33,314 bases of DNA from NCBI GenBank assembly GCA_035359995.1, contig DAORZT010000028.1:1-33314 (forward strand), given 5' to 3'. A program made the position numbers and the translations under genes. Below, in pieces: positions 1 through 6,736 of this stretch (the first letter of the stretch is position 1; the number at the start of each line of letters is the position of its first letter). This stretch comes from JAKPCT01 sp029553165 (GTDB lineage Bacteria; Bacillota; UBA4882; UBA8346). The notes beneath the pieces were generated by a model. The model saw nothing but the letters and a program-made list of their open reading frames with translations. It had not been told where the DNA came from and did no database searches.

Positions 1-203
1 AAAAAATAAATTAGAATATATTTTTGGTGATTTTAAGAAAAATTATTAGAAAATTGAAGTTATTTTGAATATTTGCTCGAATATCGAATTCCAAAGTAAT
101 AAATTGTTTTCAAGACAGTATAAATGATCTTAGCGCTAAGTACTTTGAAAATTTAATTAGGAGGAACGACCAGGTTAAACTAGTCAAATTAACATTAACA
201 GTA

Positions 204-680
204 ATGATCGTCGTATTATTTTTAGCAATGAATCAACTACCATCATTAGCAAATGACAACTCAATAACTGTAGGAATTGGTGCCTTTGAGATATTTAACA
301 TTGAATTTGAGAAGAAGATCGCCGATGATCTTTCGATTACAATTAGTGGAAGTACTGAACCGTTTACCGAAGCGCTTTTAGGAGATGGTGAATGTAAAAC
401 CTACGGTCTTGGAATTAGGAAGTATTTTAACGAAGAAGGTTTTGATGGGGGTTATCTTGGTTTTAAATACCTTAGGTCAAAAGCAGAGGGTAAATTTTTA
501 GGAATTCGTTTTATGGATATTAATCAAGAAGAAGATAGTTATTTGTTTTCAGTTGGATATAAAAAGGTATATGGATCAGGATTTACATTAGATGCATCAG
601 TATCGGCGATGTATTTTCCGGATAATGAAGACGACAAATGGGCACCTGCTTTTAAGGCAAATTTAGGATATACTTGGTGA
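204..680 (+). CDS. exported beta-barrel-like protein, function unknown
   Basis: The first ATG gives 158 residues: a hydrophobic segment ending PSLA before ND, then alternating polar/hydrophobic strands with many Gly and aromatics (ITVGIGAFEIF, YGLGIRKYF, YLGFKYL, SYLFSVGYKKVY) and a final LGYTW. That pattern resembles small outer-membrane beta-barrels, which would require a diderm cell. The start is odd. A strong AGGAGG lies at 159-164, 39 bases before this ATG, and the open frame continues upstream as V-K-L-V-K-L-T-L-T-V from 174. Those residues would supply the basic n-region of the signal peptide that the ATG-204 form lacks, but the codon at the expected start is GTT. Either initiation is non-canonical, the start is mutated, or there is a base error. 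An intrinsic terminator follows. No specific family is recognised; identity is inference. Confidence 0.6.
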   Translation: MIVVLFLAMNQLPSLANDNSITVGIGAFEIFNIEFEKKIADDLSITISGSTEPFTEALLGDGECKTYGLGIRKYFNEEGFDGGYLGFKYLRSKAEGKFLGIRFMDINQEEDSYLFSVGYKKVYGSGFTLDASVSAMYFPDNEDDKWAPAFKANLGYTW

Positions 681-703
681 AGAAAAATATTATTTAAACA
701 AAA

Positions 704-748
704 CGTCGTTGCAATACTACTTTATATGTAGTGGCAACGACTTTTTTA
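704..748 (+). terminator. intrinsic terminator after the beta-barrel-like gene
   Basis: Long stem of GTCGTTGC...ACTAC (705-720) with GTAGTGGCAACGAC (728-741), loop of about 7 bases, then a run of six T. It lies 24 bases after the stop at 680. Confidence 0.85.
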
Positions 749-793
749 TATTTTTTTGACAGTCTTTTATTCATATTTTATCAGGATTTTCTG

Positions 794-907
794 GGAATAG
801 TAATTCATGTAATCGCCTTAGTTCAAATCTTTATGGATTGGAGAGCTAATAAGAAAATCTTAGAAGAAGGATTGATAAATCAATCTGAAACTAATCTTTC
901 AGTTTAA
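794..907 (+). pseudogene. possible C-terminal remnant of a small membrane protein
   Basis: An open frame without a usable start encodes a hydrophobic stretch (GIVIHVIALVQIF) followed by a charged tail (MDWRANKKILEEG) and a stop at 905-907, followed at once by an intrinsic terminator. The only in-frame ATG (833) would give 24 residues and has no ribosome binding site. This looks like the tail of a decayed membrane protein. I do not recognise the family, and it could be chance. Confidence 0.22.
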
Positions 908-920
908 TAAGTTATTAGAT

Positions 921-949
921 AAAAAATCAAATAGAGTTTGATTTTTTGT
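921..949 (+). terminator. intrinsic terminator
   Basis: Perfect 11-bp A/T-rich stem, AAAAAATCAAA (921-931) with TTTGATTTTTT (937-947), loop TAGAG. It follows the gene remnant ending at 907. Because the stem ends are A- and T-rich it could act in both directions. Confidence 0.65.
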
Positions 950-980
950 TTAATAAAGATAGTTTTCGAAAATTTTAAAA

Positions 981-996
981 CGTTTCACGTGAAAAA
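981..996. other. parS-like palindrome (candidate ParB binding site)
   Basis: The core GTTTCACGTGAAA (982-994) is an almost perfect palindrome. Over 16 bases it matches the bacterial parS consensus TGTTTCACGTGAAACA at 14 positions (mismatches at 981 and 995). parS sites bind the chromosome partition protein ParB and cluster near the origin. Gene order in this window (ispE, spoVG, glmU, pth, mfd, spoVT; htrA-rlmH) is origin-proximal in Bacillus, so the location fits. The site lies in non-coding DNA between a terminator and an NHL fragment. Confidence 0.6.
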
Positions 997-1019
997 AATT
1001 ATGTTAACCTTAAAACTAA

Positions 1020-1376
1020 TTGGGTTTCACAATAGTTCACCATGCTTCAATATGTACCATCGCTGGGATTGGGACATACGGTTATAATAGGGATGATGTT
1101 CCGGCAACTTCAGCCCAATTAAATTGGCCGTATGGAGTCGCGGTGGATTCTGCCAGGAACATCTATATTGCTGATTATAATAATCACCGCATTCGCAAAG
1201 TAGATTCATCCGGCAAGATCACTACCATCGCTGGTAATGGAACATATGGTTACAGCGGAGATGGTGGTCAGGCAACATTAGCACAATTAAATCATCCCTG
1301 GGGAGTTACCGTGGATTCTGTCGGGAATATCTATATTGTTGATAGATCTAATCACTGTATCCGAAAAGCAAAATAA
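1020..1376 (+). pseudogene. NHL-repeat protein fragment (two repeats)
   Basis: The 118-residue frame contains two consecutive NHL beta-propeller repeats of about 50 residues: (T)IAG.GTYGY...A.LN.P.GVAVDS..NIYIAD..NHRIRK, and a second copy starting ITTIAGNGTYGYSGD. NHL propellers need about five or six such blades, so two cannot close a ring. An in-frame stop sits directly before the TTG at 1020, no ribosome binding site is visible, and no signal peptide precedes the repeats. It is probably the remnant of a longer extracytoplasmic NHL protein, although a small protein that oligomerises cannot be excluded. Confidence 0.6.
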
Positions 1377-1439
1377 TCCTTGGATTTTCAGTCAAACATT
1401 CAAACGTCTCTTAAAATTTAAGAGTGAGATCACTGTTAC

Positions 1440-1466
1440 GGGGTTGCTAAGCGAGCCCCTTTTTTA
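1440..1466 (+). terminator. intrinsic terminator
   Basis: GGGGTT (1440-1445) pairs with AGCCCC (1454-1459), followed by TTTTTT. It lies about 60 bases after the NHL fragment. A separate 8-bp inverted repeat (CTCTTAAA / TTTAAGAG) sits just upstream near 1408-1424. The 1377-1526 stretch shows nothing else I can name. Confidence 0.7.
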
Positions 1467-1526
1467 GAAACTGTTGAAATTATCAGAAAATAAGTTAATT
1501 AAAAAGATCATTCCGAAAATTAACAG

Positions 1527-1554
1527 TTGAACATTTTCGGGAATATGATAAAAT
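1527..1554 (+). promoter_or_regulatory. sigma-A promoter for the SRP RNA
   Basis: TTGAAC (1527-1532), 16-base spacer, TAAAAT (1549-1554). Initiation near 1561 would give a precursor with a leader of about 35 bases before the mature SRP RNA helix, as known for the Bacillus scRNA precursor. Confidence 0.55.
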
Positions 1555-1595
1555 ATATATACTTGTTTTAATTAATATTAATAAGTCTCGGTTTT

Positions 1596-1868
1596 ATGGT
1601 CGTGCTAGATGGGGAGGTAGCGGTGCCTTGTAACCTGCAATCCGCTATAGCAGGATTGAATTCCGGGTCAGAGGTCGGTATTTGCGAATCCGGCTGTATG
1701 AAGTGGTGTTGAGGATTGGGTCTTACGCAACAAAAGCCTGTGAACCCTGTCAGGTCCGGGAGGAAGCAGCAGTAAGCAGGAAGTTTTGTGTGCCGTAGGG
1801 TTGCCTGGTCGGAGCCGGCTGGTACAGCACGTTCGGAAGTACTTGATCGAAGCGCGGTGCACGGCCAT
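1596..1868 (+). ncRNA. ffs: signal recognition particle RNA, long Bacillus-type
   Basis: The conserved S-domain apical hairpin is present, with GTCAGGTCCGGGAGGAAGC around 1749-1767, the binding site for Ffh. The 5' end carries GTGCTAGATGGGGAGGTAGCGGTGCC-type Alu-domain sequence, and the ends pair: ATGGTCGTGC (1596-1605) with GCACGGCCAT (1859-1868). About 270 bases with an Alu domain is the long form found in Bacillus and many Clostridia. With Ffh and FtsY it targets membrane and secreted proteins co-translationally. A terminator follows 12 bases after the closing helix. Exact mature ends are inferred from pairing. Confidence 0.93.
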
Positions 1869-1880
1869 ATTTAATTTTTG

Positions 1881-1914
1881 AAAACAACTGCTAACTAAAT
1901 GCAGTTGTTTTTTT
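1881..1914 (+). terminator. intrinsic terminator of the SRP RNA
   Basis: Perfect 11-bp stem AAAACAACTGC (1881-1891) / GCAGTTGTTTT (1901-1911), 9-base loop, T-run to 1914. Its presence argues against any ispE start upstream of about 1915. Confidence 0.9.
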
Positions 1915-2003
1915 GTTCGAGGGACGAATCTATCTTCGTGAGGCAGGATTTAGTAAAAAATTGGCCAATATATTATGCATTAGATCAGAATTGGATGGAA
2001 TAT

Positions 2004-2846
2004 ATGTTAACAATAGAAGCAAATGCCAAAATTAATCTCGCGTTGGATGTAGTTGCTGATCTGACAAATGGCTATCATGAAGTAGACATGATTATGCAGG
2101 CGATCAGTCTGGCTGACCGTATTACCATTGAACCGAATCAGAATATTGAACTGACTTGTACTAATCCAATAATACCGACGGATCAACGTAATCTGGCCTG
2201 GCGAGCGGTAGAATTATTACAAAAGGAGACCGGTATTACTGATGGAGTTAAGATCCATATTGAAAAATGGATACCCGCTGCTGCCGGATTAGCAGGAGGT
2301 AGTACTGATGCTGCTGCGGTTTTGATTGGGTTAAATCAACTTTGGAACTTAGGCTTTGATAATGAACGTTTAATGCAATTAGGTTTAAAATTAGGTGCCG
2401 ACGTACCATTTTGTATTATGGGAAAGACTGCGAGGGCACAAGGAATTGGAGAAGTTTTAACCCGAATTGATACAACCATGAATTGCAATTTATTATTAAT
2501 TACACCAAACATTGAAGTGTCAACAGCGCTTATTTATCAGAGTCTAAACACACCGGAAATTAAAAATCATCCCCAAATCGATCAAGCGATCGCGGCATTG
2601 AAAGCAAATGATTTGGAATGTTTAACAAAAAATTGGGGAAATGTATTAGAAGAAGTCGTATTCAATAAGTTTCCTTCAGTGGCCGCATTAAAACAGTTAT
2701 TAATTAATGAGTTTAATACGGATCGGGTTTTAATGTCCGGTAGTGGACCGTCAATTTTTGTGTTAGAGCCGGATCTTAACAAAGTTGAGTCAGTTAAAAA
2801 ATTATTGCCTGCAGGTTGCTTTTGTGCAATGACTCAGTTTTTATAA
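2004..2846 (+). CDS. ispE: 4-diphosphocytidyl-2-C-methyl-D-erythritol kinase
   Basis: Cytoplasmic GHMP kinase of the non-mevalonate isoprenoid pathway; it phosphorylates the 2-hydroxyl of CDP-methylerythritol using ATP. Visible motifs: N-terminal NAKINLALDV with the substrate-contacting Lys, the glycine-rich ATP loop AAGLAGGSTDAA near residue 90, and the C-terminal GHMP motif LMSGSGPSIFVL. With the ATG at 2004 the protein has 280 residues, the usual family length. The frame is open back to 1899, but that would begin inside the SRP terminator. An alternative ATG at 1995 adds three residues. GGATGG at 1993-1998 is a modest ribosome binding site for 2004. A weak promoter (TTTAGT at 1949, TATTAT at 1971) may lie in between. 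It is followed by the GntR gene 46 bases on. Confidence 0.93.
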   Translation: MLTIEANAKINLALDVVADLTNGYHEVDMIMQAISLADRITIEPNQNIELTCTNPIIPTDQRNLAWRAVELLQKETGITDGVKIHIEKWIPAAAGLAGGSTDAAAVLIGLNQLWNLGFDNERLMQLGLKLGADVPFCIMGKTARAQGIGEVLTRIDTTMNCNLLLITPNIEVSTALIYQSLNTPEIKNHPQIDQAIAALKANDLECLTKNWGNVLEEVVFNKFPSVAALKQLLINEFNTDRVLMSGSGPSIFVLEPDLNKVESVKKLLPAGCFCAMTQFL

Positions 2847-2892
2847 TAAAGGAATATTGCTTGATAAGAATGATCAACTGGGAGTGATTAAG

Positions 2893-3588
2893 ATGGAACG
2901 ACAACCACTAGTCCCAATCAAACTTGATAATTATAAGCCGCTACGGGAATTAGTCTTTGAAACGATGCGCGAAGCAATTATCAACGGGCAGCTTCGTCCC
3001 GGAGAAAGAATGATGGAGATCCAGTTAGCGGAGGAGATGGGTGTAAGCCGGACCCCTGTTCGGGAAGCGATCCGTAAACTGGAATTAGAAGGGTTAGTTG
3101 TAATGATCCCGCGCAAAGGGGCCTATGTTGCAGGGTTGTCATTAAAAGATATTGCTGATGTTTTTGAGATTCGCCGGGCTCTTGAAGGATTAGCGGCAGA
3201 GCTGGCTGCGGATCGGATTACCGACCAAGAATTAGAAAATTTGGAACGTTATTTAGTTAAAATATCTGAGGAGATTGAATGTGGTGATTTGAACAAAGTA
3301 GTTGAAATTGATACTGATTTCCATACTTTGTTGTATCAAGCAAGTCGTAACAGCAAACTCACGCAAATAATTAATAATTTACGCGAGCAGATTCAGCGTT
3401 TTCGCACTACTTCGCTTTCATTACCAGGACGAATGCGGGTTGCATTAGATGAGCACCGTAAAATTGTTGAAGCGATCTCCAGCAGGGACGGGGAATTGGC
3501 CCGAAAGATTGCGCAAGAACATATTGAAAATGCTGAGAATAGTATGATGAGTATGGTTCAACAAGATCGTAAATATGGAGGTGGCTAA
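2893..3588 (+). CDS. GntR/FadR-family transcriptional regulator
   Basis: 231 residues. The N-terminal winged helix (about residues 10-75) shows the GntR pattern LRPGERM.E..LAEEMGVSRTPVREAIRKLELEGLV, followed by MIPRKGAYV (wing). The C-terminal all-helical FCD ligand-binding domain carries IFEIRRALEG..A.LAA-type sequence, with likely metal/ligand contacts from an Asp and several His (TDFHTLLYQAS, EHRKIVEAI, AQEHIENA). I chose the ATG at 2893 because GGGAG lies 8 bases upstream. A TTG at 2857 would add 12 residues. The gene is wedged between ispE and a nucleotidyltransferase gene whose start abuts its stop, so the three are probably co-transcribed. Its ligand and targets cannot be read from the sequence. 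Confidence 0.88.
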   Translation: MERQPLVPIKLDNYKPLRELVFETMREAIINGQLRPGERMMEIQLAEEMGVSRTPVREAIRKLELEGLVVMIPRKGAYVAGLSLKDIADVFEIRRALEGLAAELAADRITDQELENLERYLVKISEEIECGDLNKVVEIDTDFHTLLYQASRNSKLTQIINNLREQIQRFRTTSLSLPGRMRVALDEHRKIVEAISSRDGELARKIAQEHIENAENSMMSMVQQDRKYGGG

Positions 3589-4371
3589 TTGGAGGCGGTA
3601 ATTTTAGCAGGCGCAACCAACTCTGGTCCGTTACGATCAATGAGTAATGCCTATTACGAAGCGGAGATCGAGATTGCCGGGCGTCCAATGATTACATATG
3701 TGATTGAAGCTTTACAAGGAGTAAGTGGCATTGAACAGATAATTGTAGTTGGTGATCGGTCGATTCTGCCATTAGAAATCTTAGAAGATGAAACTATTAA
3801 AGTAGTTAATCCGGGTCAATCTTTGATTGATAGTTTAATGAATGGTCTGGCGGTTTTAAGATCTCAAGCTCCGGTTTTAGTAGTAACCTCTGATATTCCG
3901 TTAATCAGCGTTGAGGCTTTGGAAGATTTTATTTTCAGGTGTCAGCAAAAAGAGGGCGATTTATATTATTCTTTCGTCCCAAAAGAAATCAATGATTCAA
4001 AATATCCTGGAGTAGAGCGTACCTATGTAAAACTTAAGGACGGTATTTTCACCGGAGGGAATATTGTATTGTTGTCACCTAAAATAATCAAGGATCATCT
4101 TGAAAAATTAAAAAAAGCAGCAGCACTACGAAAAAAACCGTTTCAGCTCTGTAGTTTGTTGGGCTGGAAATACATCTACAAGTTGTTTATTGGACAATTA
4201 AATATTGCTGAAATTGAACAACGGGTAAGCAAGATCTTTAACTTTAAAGCAGTAGGAATAGTGTCACCGTATCCTGAAGTAGGAATCGATATAGATAAAC
4301 CCAGCGATCTGATTCTGGCCCGGGCTAAATTATCCGGCCTGTCGAATGATTTACAAAAGCAAACCAGTTGA
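3589..4371 (+). CDS. MobA-like nucleotidyltransferase family protein
   Basis: 260 residues with an N-terminal Rossmann-like nucleotidyltransferase fold: MEAVILAGA at the start, GRPMITYVIEAL (the usual G.p.i..vi..l segment) and VLVVTSDIPLIS, the metal-binding D.P.. motif. The normally invariant G.G.RM/G loop after LAGA is changed to TNSGPLR, so nucleotide handling may differ from MobA, GlmU or IspD. The C-terminal half (about 140-260) is less conserved and helical. The start is a TTG directly after the GntR stop, with GGAGGTGG 8 bases upstream. From memory, such a gene is common next to ispE/spoVG/glmU in Clostridia; its substrate is not known to me. Confidence 0.75.
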   Translation: MEAVILAGATNSGPLRSMSNAYYEAEIEIAGRPMITYVIEALQGVSGIEQIIVVGDRSILPLEILEDETIKVVNPGQSLIDSLMNGLAVLRSQAPVLVVTSDIPLISVEALEDFIFRCQQKEGDLYYSFVPKEINDSKYPGVERTYVKLKDGIFTGGNIVLLSPKIIKDHLEKLKKAAALRKKPFQLCSLLGWKYIYKLFIGQLNIAEIEQRVSKIFNFKAVGIVSPYPEVGIDIDKPSDLILARAKLSGLSNDLQKQTS

Positions 4372-4463
4372 TTCATTATCAGTTCTATTTATGCAGGTAA
4401 AGGGGTATTAACTCAATTTACATAATAAATTTACGAATTATAGTAGATTTTTTCTAAAAAGTA

Positions 4464-4490
4464 GCAGGAATTTGAAATTTATTATGGAAT
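4464..4490 (+). promoter_or_regulatory. sigma-H-type promoter upstream of spoVG
   Basis: GCAGGAATT (4464-4472), 11-base spacer, ATGGAAT (4484-4490). This matches the Bacillus sigma-H consensus RnAGGAwWW-N11/12-RnnGAAT at every defined position. In B. subtilis spoVG is the classical sigma-H-dependent gene. Transcription would begin near 4497, leaving a leader of about 45 bases before the spoVG ATG. Confidence 0.75.
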
Positions 4491-4542
4491 TTATATCCTA
4501 ATCTGTATTCTTTGAGAACTGAAATGAAAGGTGAGTGGGGTT

Positions 4543-4797
4543 ATGAACATCACAGATGTACGCCTGAGAAAAGTCAATTCAGACGGAAAGATGAAAGCAA
4601 TTGCTTCCATCACAATTGATGATGCCTTCGTGGTAAGGGACATTAGAGTGATCGAAGGACAAAATGGGTTATTTGTGGCAATGCCCAGTAGAAAAACACC
4701 GGAAGGCGAATTTAGAGACATAGCCCATCCGATTACTCAAGAAGCTAGGGAGTTAATCCAAGCAGCAATCTTGAGAGAATATGAGACTACAGCATAA
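4543..4797 (+). CDS. spoVG: SpoVG, RNA/DNA-binding regulator of septation and sporulation
   Basis: 84 residues beginning MNITDVRLRKV, the invariant SpoVG N-terminus, with KAIASITIDDAFVVRDIRVIEG, FVAMPSRKTPEGEFRDIAHP and a helical C-terminus. This is full length compared with the usual 84-100. SpoVG proteins bind nucleic acid and in Bacillus delay or modulate asymmetric septation and spore cortex formation. The ATG at 4543 is chosen over an in-frame GTG at 4531 because AAAGGTGAG (4527-4535) is correctly spaced for it. It is monocistronic: sigma-H-type promoter upstream, terminator immediately downstream. Confidence 0.97.
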   Translation: MNITDVRLRKVNSDGKMKAIASITIDDAFVVRDIRVIEGQNGLFVAMPSRKTPEGEFRDIAHPITQEARELIQAAILREYETTA

Positions 4798-4815
4798 TAG
4801 GGGAATTTTATGTCC

Positions 4816-4849
4816 AAAAAATACCAACGTACGGGTTGGTATTTTTTAT
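4816..4849 (+). terminator. intrinsic terminator after spoVG
   Basis: Perfect 13-bp stem AAAAAATACCAAC (4816-4828) / GTTGGTATTTTTT (4835-4847), 6-base loop. The A/T ends make it potentially bidirectional. Confidence 0.9.
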
Positions 4850-4882
4850 CTGAATTTGCAAAAATATATAGCAAATAAGTAG

Positions 4883-4911
4883 TTGACATTTGTTTTGATC
4901 ACTGGTATACT
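4883..4911 (+). promoter_or_regulatory. sigma-A promoter for tRNA-Gln
   Basis: TTGACA (4883-4888), 17-base spacer, TATACT (4906-4911): close to the sigma-A ideal. Expected start about 4918, nine bases before the tRNA. Confidence 0.85.
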
Positions 4912-4926
4912 AATTTTTGCATTCAC

Positions 4927-5002
4927 TGGGGCGTAGCCAAGTCGGTAAGGCACGGGACTTTGACTCCCGCATGCGTTGGTTCGAGTCCAGCCGCCCCAGC
5001 CA
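4927..5002 (+). tRNA. tRNA-Gln (anticodon TTG)
   Basis: Complete cloverleaf: acceptor TGGGGCG/CGCCCCA, D arm GCC...GGC, anticodon stem CGGGA/TCCCG with loop CTTTGAC, T arm GTTGG-TTCGAGT-CCAGC, discriminator G and an encoded CCA end (5000-5002). Decodes CAA/CAG. It has its own promoter and terminator. Confidence 0.97.
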
Positions 5003-5031
5003 GTTTTATTATTTTTTACTAAAGAACTTGG

Positions 5032-5056
5032 AAGAACTTGAAAAGTTCTTTTTTTA
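5032..5056 (+). terminator. intrinsic terminator of tRNA-Gln
   Basis: AAGAACTT (5032-5039) pairs with AAGTTCTT (5043-5050), followed by T6. A second AAGAACTT copy at 5022-5029 offers an alternative 5' arm. The following 5057-5262 stretch holds only a small hairpin (ATCTGG 5123 / CCAGAT 5143) and no clear promoter. Confidence 0.75.
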
Positions 5057-5274
5057 TTTATATCAAGATTTGATGATGCAGGAAAAGATGGAAGTTTAAC
5101 GAATAGTATCTAAATTTGGGATATCTGGTAACCATAATCCAGCCAGATTTTCAAATTCAGATTAATAATTGATGAATCAATATACTGGACAGGATGATTA
5201 TTCATAAATTAAGTTGGATATAAATAAAAATACCAAAGAAATAATATTATTTTTAGAACCATAGGAGGAGCTTC

Positions 5275-6654
5275 ATGGCTTGTTTGGCATCATTAGTGTT
5301 GGCTGCTGGTCAGGGAACCAGAATGAAATCACGTCATCCCAAGGTTCTGCACCATTTATTAGGTAAACCAATGTTGAAATATGTGATTAACGCAGCTCAG
5401 GCTGCAGGTGCAGAGCCAGTTATAATAGTAGTCGGTTTTGAAGGCCAAAAAGTAATTGATACAATTGGAACCGGACATCAATATGTCTGGCAAAAAGAAC
5501 AGTTAGGAACGGGTCATGCAGTGATGATGGCGCGGGAAAAATTAGCTGACATGGCTGGAGAAGTATTGGTTTTATATGGTGATACACCATTATTAAAGCC
5601 AGAAACGCTCAAACAATTAGTTACGATTAAACGAAGTCAAAATGTGGCGGCAACGATTTTAACAACTACAATGAATGACCCTAAAGGTTATGGCCGGATT
5701 GTTAGGAACACTGAAGGGAATATTGTAGCGATTATTGAAGAGAAAGATGCCAATCCGGAACAAAAAGCCATTAATGAAGTAAATACTGGTGTATATTGTT
5801 TTGACATCCAGGCTTTACTCGCGGCCTTAGATCGGTTAACACCAAATAACGCTCAGGGAGAATATTATTTAACGGATGTTTTTGAGATCTTTGTCAGTCA
5901 AGGTTTAAAAGTTGCGGGGATGCTGCTTGAGGATTCGCAGGAAGTCATGGGTCCAAATGACCGGATTCAATTGGCGAAGACCGAAGAGTACTTAAAAATG
6001 GCTATTAATGAAAGGTTAATGGCTGAGGGGGTTACAATTGTTGACCCTAAATTTACATATATTGATCCGGAAGTAACGATTGGTAGAGATACAATAATTT
6101 TACCGGGGACTTTTATTAACGGAAAGACAACGATTGGTGAGAATTGTGTTATCGGTCCGCACACACGGATTGTTAATTCGGTGATTGGCGCCGGGACCGA
6201 GATTCAATTTAGCCAGATTATTGAAGCTCAGATTGGGATCGATAATTCAATTGGGCCTTTTGCTTATATTCGGCCGGGAACAATAAGCGAAGCGAATGTT
6301 AAATTCGGAGATTTTGTTGAAATTAAGAATTGTAGTATTGGTGCGGGGAGCAAAGTTCCACATCTAACTTATTTAGGTGATACCGAGTTAGGTAAGGATG
6401 TTAATATTGGTGCCGGCACAATAACCTGTAATTATGATGGCGTGAACAAACATAAAACAATAATTAAAGACAATTCGTTTATTGGCAGTAATTCCAATTT
6501 GGTTGCTCCGGTTACGATTGGGTCGAATGTAACCATTGCTGCTGGGTCGACGATTACAAAAGATGTACCGGATGGATCACTGGGGATTGCCAGAAGCCGT
6601 CAAGAAGTACGGATGAATTGGAAGTCGCCGCGGCAGAAGCAGGAGCAAGAATAA
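5275..6654 (+). CDS. glmU: bifunctional UDP-N-acetylglucosamine diphosphorylase / glucosamine-1-P N-acetyltransferase
   Basis: 459 residues, standard GlmU length. The N-terminal uridyltransferase domain has LVLAAGQGTRMKSRHPKVLH (residues 7-26), QLGTGHAV and YGDTPLL. The left-handed beta-helix of hexapeptide repeats runs from about 255 to 445 with the acetyltransferase catalytic His in KVPHLTYLGD and the NIGAGTITCNYDG loop. It makes UDP-GlcNAc from glucosamine-1-phosphate, acetyl-CoA and UTP for peptidoglycan and other envelope polymers. AGGAGGAG ends 4 bases before the ATG. In B. subtilis glmU is followed by prs and ctc; here pth follows directly behind its own promoter. Confidence 0.98.
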   Translation: MACLASLVLAAGQGTRMKSRHPKVLHHLLGKPMLKYVINAAQAAGAEPVIIVVGFEGQKVIDTIGTGHQYVWQKEQLGTGHAVMMAREKLADMAGEVLVLYGDTPLLKPETLKQLVTIKRSQNVAATILTTTMNDPKGYGRIVRNTEGNIVAIIEEKDANPEQKAINEVNTGVYCFDIQALLAALDRLTPNNAQGEYYLTDVFEIFVSQGLKVAGMLLEDSQEVMGPNDRIQLAKTEEYLKMAINERLMAEGVTIVDPKFTYIDPEVTIGRDTIILPGTFINGKTTIGENCVIGPHTRIVNSVIGAGTEIQFSQIIEAQIGIDNSIGPFAYIRPGTISEANVKFGDFVEIKNCSIGAGSKVPHLTYLGDTELGKDVNIGAGTITCNYDGVNKHKTIIKDNSFIGSNSNLVAPVTIGSNVTIAAGSTITKDVPDGSLGIARSRQEVRMNWKSPRQKQEQE

Positions 6655-6666
6655 AACAGGCTTCCG

Positions 6667-6695
6667 TTTACAATGATTATTACTAATGTTATAAT
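6667..6695 (+). promoter_or_regulatory. sigma-A promoter for pth
   Basis: TTTACA (6667-6672), 17-base spacer, TATAAT (6690-6695). It lies in the short glmU-pth gap, so pth has an independent transcript starting near 6702. Confidence 0.8.
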
Positions 6696-6736
6696 GGCAT
6701 TGAATTTGTTTCGTAAAACAGCATGGGGTGAATCTG

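Noticed and set aside
1668..1868. Minus-strand frame of 66 codons
   Set aside because: Lies wholly inside the SRP RNA gene, and its composition follows the RNA's helices.
1899..2003. 35-residue N-terminal extension of IspE
   Set aside because: Begins inside the SRP terminator; family length and the NAKINLAL motif place the start at 1995 or 2004.
4917..5099. 60-codon plus-strand frame
   Set aside because: Runs through tRNA-Gln and its terminator; no coding character.
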